From Alphaproteobacteria bacterium UBA6544 (lineage in GTDB: Bacteria > Pseudomonadota > Alphaproteobacteria > UBA8366), in the NCBI GenBank assembly GCA_002434595.1, contig DJKK01000047.1, positions 1 through 8,113 on the forward strand: DNA of 8,113 nt, given 5' to 3'. This document shows, piece by piece, positions 4,502-8,113 of the stretch. The first letter of the stretch is position 1. Every line of letters begins with the position of its first letter. Position numbers and translations under genes: made by a program. Below the pieces are notes generated by a model. It saw nothing but the letters and a program-made list of their open reading frames with translations. It was not told the DNA's origin and did no database searches.

Positions 4502-6947
4502 CGTGACGATCCGAAATACCCCTTTCCTGGAAGACTACGCGGCGCGCGCGCTTGCGACGCGGACGGACCTTGACCAAATGATGTCCGATGCCGCCGCGCT
4601 GCGCGATCAAGGTTATGGCCGTATCATCACGTATTCTCGGAAAGTTTTCATTCCGTTAACGAAATTATGCCGAGATGTCTGCCATTATTGCACATTCGCG
4701 CAGACACCACGAAATCTGGAAGAAGCCTACCTTTCTCCGGAACAGGTGCTGGCCATTGCACGGGAAGGTGCCGCGGCCGGCTGCAAGGAGGCGCTATTCA
4801 CACTTGGTGACAAGCCGGAATTGCGCTATCAGGCCGCCCGGGACGCGTTGCAGACACTTGGGTGCGATTCAACGATTTCCTATCTCCGTGAGATGGCGCA
4901 ACTGGTTTATGAGGAGACCGGCCTGCTGCCACATCTGAATCCGGGCGTACTCTCTGCAGCCGAGATTGCCAACTTGCGCGAGGTCTCTGTCAGCATGGGC
5001 ATGATGCTGGAAAGTGCCTCACCGCGCCTATTGGAGAAGGGACAGTGCCACTACGGCTCGCCCGACAAGGATCCGGCCGTTCGCCTCGCCTCCATGGCGG
5101 AAGCGGGACGGCACAAGGTCCCTTTCACAAGCGGAATATTAATCGGAATCGGTGAAACACGCGAAGAACGGATCGATTCGCTTTTGGCCCTTCGCGCGCT
5201 TCAAGTGGAGCATGGCCATATTCAGGAAATCATAATTCAGAACTTCCGGGCCAAGCCCGATACCTTGATGGCAGATGCCCCTGAGCCGACGCTCGAGGAC
5301 CTACAGTGGACGATAGCCACCGCACGCCTGATTTTTGGCCCCGAGATGTCGATCCAGGCCCCACCGAACCTGAGTGGCCAGAACGCCAGCGACCTAATCC
5401 CGGCCGGGATCAACGATTGGGGCGGCGTCTCGCCCGTCACACCGGATCATGTGAATCCTGAAGCGCCATGGCCGCATCTCGCGACTTTGGCGCAAGCAAC
5501 GGCACGACAGGACAAGATCCTCGCGGAACGGCTTGCCGTCTATCCCGATTACGCTTTTGGGAATGAGGTCTGGCTAGACCCCATGTTTCGCGCCGAGGTA
5601 CTGCGCCGCATCGATTCAGATGGGCTCGCACGGACCGACGATTGGTCGCCCGGCATGGCGGACGACCAGTCCCTGCCGGCGCCGACGGTCTTGCTGGAAC
5701 TGGGCCAAAGTCGTGAACTGAATGCCATTCTGGCGCGCGGTTCGTCGGGCGACGACCTATCAGAGGCCGATATTGTGAGGCTTTTCTCCGCCCGGGCGGG
5801 CGAGGTTGAGAGCATTGCCGCTGTGGCGGACGACATTCGTGCGGAGGTTAACGGCGATACCGTCAGCTATGTCGTCAACCGCAACATCAATTACACGAAC
5901 GTCTGCTATTTCGGATGTAAGTTCTGCGCCTTCTCGAAAGGCAAGACCAATGAGGCGCTGCGCGGCAAGCCATACGATCTTGCGATGGACGAGATTGTCC
6001 GCCGAGCGGAAGAAGCTTGGGATCGGGGTGCAACAGAAGTTTGCCTGCAGGGCGGCATCCATCCGGATTACACCGGCGAGACATATATCGAGATTCTTAG
6101 AACGCTGAAATCCGTCCTGCCGGAACTCCATGTCCACGCCTTCACACCGCTCGAAGTATCCCAGGGTGCACGCACGCTCGACCTGTCGCTCGAGACATTC
6201 CTCGGTATGCTGAAGGATGAAGGTCTCGGCACCTTGCCGGGCACGGCTGCGGAAATTCTCGACGACGAAGTCCGCGCGACACTTTGCCCGGACAAGATCA
6301 ACACGGCGCAATGGCTCGAAGTGATGGAGACGGCGCACGGTCTTGGGCTCCGGAGCACGGCGACGATTATGTTCGGGCATATAGAACAACCGGTGAATTG
6401 GGCACGCCATCTACTCCGTCTGCGTGACCTGCAGAAACGCACCGGCGGCTTTACAGAATTGGTCCCTTTGCCTTTTGTGCATATGGAAGCGCCAATCTAC
6501 CTCAAGGGCGCCGCACGAAAGGGACCGACCTGGCGTGAAGCGCTGCTGATGCATGCGGTGTCACGAATATCCCTGCATCCGCATTTCGAAAACGTTCAGA
6601 CGTCTTGGGTCAAACTTGGAGCAGACGGCATCGCTGCATGTCTCGACGCCGGTTGCAATGACGTCGGCGGAACCCTGATGAACGAAACAATCACCCGGTC
6701 TGCCGGCGCCGCCCACGGACAGGAGATGCCACCGGCGGCCCTTGAAGCGGTGATCACCGGCACCAGCCGGATGCCGCAGCAACGCACTACGCTCTATGAC
6801 GATGCGCCCGAAGCACGCCGCGCGCGTTCCTTCGATGCGCCGCCAGTCGCGCCCATCGTGGAAACTTCGCTGCGCAAGAGAGATCGTAAGAAAAGGCGAG
6901 ATACCTTGGTTCGGCCCGGCCTCGAAGTACCGAGTGCTGCCGAATAA
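4476..6947 (+). CDS. fbiC: FO synthase, fused CofG-CofH radical SAM enzyme (FbiC)
   Basis: FbiC builds the deazaflavin chromophore FO from tyrosine and 5-amino-6-ribitylamino-uracil, a riboflavin-pathway intermediate, with two radical SAM centres. In the 823-residue protein the N-terminal half is CofG-like, with cluster motif C65-x3-C69-x2-C72 inside YSRKVFIPLTKLCRDVCHYC and later FTLGDKPE (108-115), LNPGVLS (154-160) and SIQAPPNLSG (292-301). The C-terminal half is CofH-like, with C477-x3-C481-x2-C484 inside NINYTNVCYFGCKFCAFSKG, then LQGGIHPD, HAFTPLEV, GTLPGTAAEILDD and ATIMFGHIEQP. Both clusters are intact. Length is near that of mycobacterial FbiC (about 856). A basic, low-complexity tail of roughly 40 residues follows the CofH core. 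ATG 4476 has GGCGGA 8 nt upstream and overlaps cofC by 26 nt; GTG 4503 (residue 10), just after the cofC stop, is a possible alternative start. Confidence 0.96.
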   Translation: MDLRTAKLSVTIRNTPFLEDYAARALATRTDLDQMMSDAAALRDQGYGRIITYSRKVFIPLTKLCRDVCHYCTFAQTPRNLEEAYLSPEQVLAIAREGAAAGCKEALFTLGDKPELRYQAARDALQTLGCDSTISYLREMAQLVYEETGLLPHLNPGVLSAAEIANLREVSVSMGMMLESASPRLLEKGQCHYGSPDKDPAVRLASMAEAGRHKVPFTSGILIGIGETREERIDSLLALRALQVEHGHIQEIIIQNFRAKPDTLMADAPEPTLEDLQWTIATARLIFGPEMSIQAPPNLSGQNASDLIPAGINDWGGVSPVTPDHVNPEAPWPHLATLAQATARQDKILAERLAVYPDYAFGNEVWLDPMFRAEVLRRIDSDGLARTDDWSPGMADDQSLPAPTVLLELGQSRELNAILARGSSGDDLSEADIVRLFSARAGEVESIAAVADDIRAEVNGDTVSYVVNRNINYTNVCYFGCKFCAFSKGKTNEALRGKPYDLAMDEIVRRAEEAWDRGATEVCLQGGIHPDYTGETYIEILRTLKSVLPELHVHAFTPLEVSQGARTLDLSLETFLGMLKDEGLGTLPGTAAEILDDEVRATLCPDKINTAQWLEVMETAHGLGLRSTATIMFGHIEQPVNWARHLLRLRDLQKRTGGFTELVPLPFVHMEAPIYLKGAARKGPTWREALLMHAVSRISLHPHFENVQTSWVKLGADGIAACLDAGCNDVGGTLMNETITRSAGAAHGQEMPPAALEAVITGTSRMPQQRTTLYDDAPEARRARSFDAPPVAPIVETSLRKRDRKKRRDTLVRPGLEVPSAAE

Positions 6948-6989
6948 ATTGGTTGGATAGGTCGCGTATTCGGCCGGCTCCCAGCATTT

Positions 6990-6993
6990 GGAG
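6990..6993 (+). promoter_or_regulatory. Ribosome binding site of the downstream LLM gene
   Basis: GGAG lies 8 nt before ATG 7002 in the 54-nt gap after fbiC. The gap has no hairpin with a T-run, so read-through transcription from the F420 operon is likely. The site supports 7002 as the start. Confidence 0.55.
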
Positions 6994-7001
6994 ACAGTGA
7001 C

Positions 7002-7946
7002 ATGACGGTAGGGATCGGACTCGGGCTTTCCAATTACACCTTTTCCACAGCCGAGTGCTATTGGGACTGGGTGCGTATGTGCGACGACGAGGGCGTAGAC
7101 TCCCTTTGGCAGACAGACCGTCTGGTTTCCCGCGAGCCCTTCCTTGAATGCATGAGCGCGATGGCCGCCCTCGCCGGGGCGACCAAAAAAATCAAGTTCG
7201 GCATGAACGTGGCGTCGCTCGGAATTCGCGACCCGCTGATCACTGCCAAGGAATGCGCCACCATCGACTATCTGTCGAACGGACGGTTGTTGCCTGCCTT
7301 CGGCCTTGGAAGCAATCGTTCGCGAGATTGGATCGCCAGCGGAAGAGAGACCAAGGCGCGTGGACAACGGATGAACGAAGCCCTTCAGATCATGACCCGT
7401 CTCTGGAAGGACGGTGAAGTCACATTCCACGGAAAACATTTCCAGTATACCGACGCGGTCATATCGCCGCGTCCTGTACAAAACCCTCTGCCGTGCTGGA
7501 TTGGCGGAAGCGCGCGGGCTGCCGTCGAACGCACGGTTGATTATGGCAATGGCTGGCAGGCATCTTTCCAGACACCGGAAGAAGCCGGGAAGGTCGTCGC
7601 GGAGATTCTACAATACGCAAAGGAGCAGGGTAAACACATGGACCCTGACCATATGGGTATCGGTTTTGGGGTTCGCTTCGGTAGTTGGGAAGACCCGATC
7701 GTGCAGAAGACGGCGGACGCATTCAAGAAACGTAGCGGCCGCGATCCGAAGACAGGCATGGCGATCGGCGATGCGGAGGATATCCTCGCTATGATCGAGA
7801 GCTATATTCCGCATGGAATCTCAAAATTCATTCTGCGTCCCATCGGCGATGGCGATGATGAAATGATGGCCCAAACCAGACGATTGGTTGAAGAGGTCTT
7901 ACCGCACGCACGCATCTTCACCGAGCGCCGGAAACTCACCAACTGA
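7002..7946 (+). CDS. LLM-class (luciferase-like) oxidoreductase, probable F420-dependent
   Basis: This 314-residue TIM-barrel protein belongs to the luciferase-like superfamily. Seen in order: strand VGIGLGLSNYTF (3-14), VDSLWQTDRL (32-41), the helix and strand KKIKFGMNVASLGIRDP (62-78), LSNGRLLPAFGLGSNR (91-106), the region RGQRMNEALQIMTRLWKDGE (120-139), TFHGKHFQY (141-149), SPRPVQNPLPCWIGGSARAAVER (from 155) and GNGWQASF (182-189). The LW..G.v.fhGk.f and P.P.Q.P.wIGG blocks are diagnostic of the family. It lies 54 nt downstream of fbiC on the same strand with its own GGAG site, so it is probably the last dedicated gene of the operon and uses the cofactor made upstream. It is only distantly similar to the minus-strand LLM protein, so the pair is not a recent duplication. 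Substrate, direction and F420-versus-FMN use are not visible. Confidence 0.9.
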   Translation: MTVGIGLGLSNYTFSTAECYWDWVRMCDDEGVDSLWQTDRLVSREPFLECMSAMAALAGATKKIKFGMNVASLGIRDPLITAKECATIDYLSNGRLLPAFGLGSNRSRDWIASGRETKARGQRMNEALQIMTRLWKDGEVTFHGKHFQYTDAVISPRPVQNPLPCWIGGSARAAVERTVDYGNGWQASFQTPEEAGKVVAEILQYAKEQGKHMDPDHMGIGFGVRFGSWEDPIVQKTADAFKKRSGRDPKTGMAIGDAEDILAMIESYIPHGISKFILRPIGDGDDEMMAQTRRLVEEVLPHARIFTERRKLTN

Positions 7947-7958
7947 CGCGCAAGATTT

Positions 7959-8113
7959 ATGGACAAGCAGAGCGTTCACATTCCGCAATCGGCAATTCTG
8001 CCCTATCGCGTGCGGAAAGCAGGCCCCGAATTTCTTCTCATTCCGTCGATCTGCTCCGGTCGATGAGCACTGCCCAAAGGCCATATCGCCTCCGACATGA
8101 CACCTCGTCAGTC
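7959..8113 (+). pseudogene. Nudix hydrolase N-terminal part interrupted by in-frame TGA, runs off window
   Basis: From ATG 7959, twelve nt after the LLM stop, the frame reads a Nudix-like opening: QSAILPYRVRKAGPEFLLIPS, continuing ICSGR, then TGA at 8064-8066. In the same frame the sequence resumes as ALPKGHIASDMTPRQ to the window edge. In this Nudix group the first strands are followed by a G-R-W-x-[LIV]-P-K-G motif that leads into the Nudix box, so the TGA sits exactly at the conserved Trp. One base change from TGG would explain it. Nearby genes use TGA as a true stop, so a changed code is unlikely. The options are a pseudogene, a sequencing error, or a downstream restart. The start has only a poor Shine-Dalgarno. 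The Nudix assignment rests on a short stretch but the pattern on both sides of the stop is good. Confidence 0.6.

Noticed and set aside
5760..6410. A 216-codon minus-strand open frame inside fbiC
   Set aside because: It lies wholly opposite the conserved CofH half, including its cluster motif, and shows no family features or ribosome site of its own.
6561..7481. A 306-codon open frame on the minus strand spanning the end of fbiC, the gap and the start of the LLM gene
   Set aside because: It is antisense to two clearly conserved genes, has no recognisable motif, and long antisense frames are common in GC-rich coding DNA.
8064..8066. TGA as reassigned Trp codon or selenocysteine codon
   Set aside because: cofE, cofD and the LLM gene end in TGA used as real stops, which argues against reassignment; the family position is Trp, not Cys/Sec, so selenocysteine does not fit.
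7888..8100. A 70-codon plus-strand frame across the LLM end and the Nudix region
   Set aside because: It is in a different frame from both the conserved LLM C terminus and the Nudix motifs and has no recognisable content.
1..8113. tRNA, rRNA, CRISPR, insertion sequences, attachment sites or prophage genes
   Set aside because: Reading through both strands I saw no tRNA-like cloverleaf, regular repeats with spacers, transposase motifs or terminal repeats; nearly all bases are taken up by metabolic genes.

Overview
This window is a compact bacterial locus for making and using the deazaflavin coenzyme F420. The DNA is GC-rich (by eye about 60%), uses the standard code with TAA, TAG and TGA stops, and has Shine-Dalgarno-type starts and tight operon packing. 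The CofG-CofH fusion (FbiC) points to a bacterium rather than an archaeon. CofE is free-standing and lacks the C-terminal FMN domain of actinobacterial FbiB. Together these fit a proteobacterium (perhaps alphaproteobacterial) or another non-actinobacterial F420 producer. The taxonomic call is an inference and is weak without a database search.

Layout. On the minus strand, 1-1251 holds a luciferase-like (LLM) oxidoreductase gene followed, after 9 nt, by the start of a short-chain dehydrogenase (SDR) gene that runs off the window. A 176-bp divergent region (1252-1427) carries several small inverted repeats and probably the promoters for both directions. On the plus strand, 1428-6947 is a nearly gapless operon: npdG (NADPH:F420 reductase), cofE (gamma-glutamyl ligase), cofD (2-phospho-L-lactate-type transferase), cofC (guanylyltransferase) and fbiC (FO synthase). 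The cofE/cofD and cofD/cofC junctions are 4-nt ATGA overlaps, and cofC/fbiC overlap by 26 nt. A second LLM oxidoreductase (7002-7946) follows fbiC after 54 nt with no visible terminator. The window ends in the N-terminal part of a Nudix hydrolase reading frame (7959-8113) that is interrupted by an in-frame TGA exactly where the family has a conserved Trp.

How the genes work together. FbiC makes the chromophore FO from a tyrosine and a flavin precursor. CofC activates a three-carbon phospho-acid with GTP, CofD joins it to FO, and CofE adds glutamates. NpdG exchanges hydride between NADPH and F420, and the two LLM proteins are likely F420-dependent enzymes. The whole core pathway is present except for an obvious dehydro-F420-0 reductase, so which three-carbon unit is used remains open. 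I found no RNA genes, CRISPR arrays, insertion sequences or attachment sites. The locus is an unusually complete F420 operon rather than a new kind of system. The points most worth checking are the starter-unit question, the broken Nudix gene, the unassigned LLM/SDR enzymes and the dyads in the divergent promoter region.
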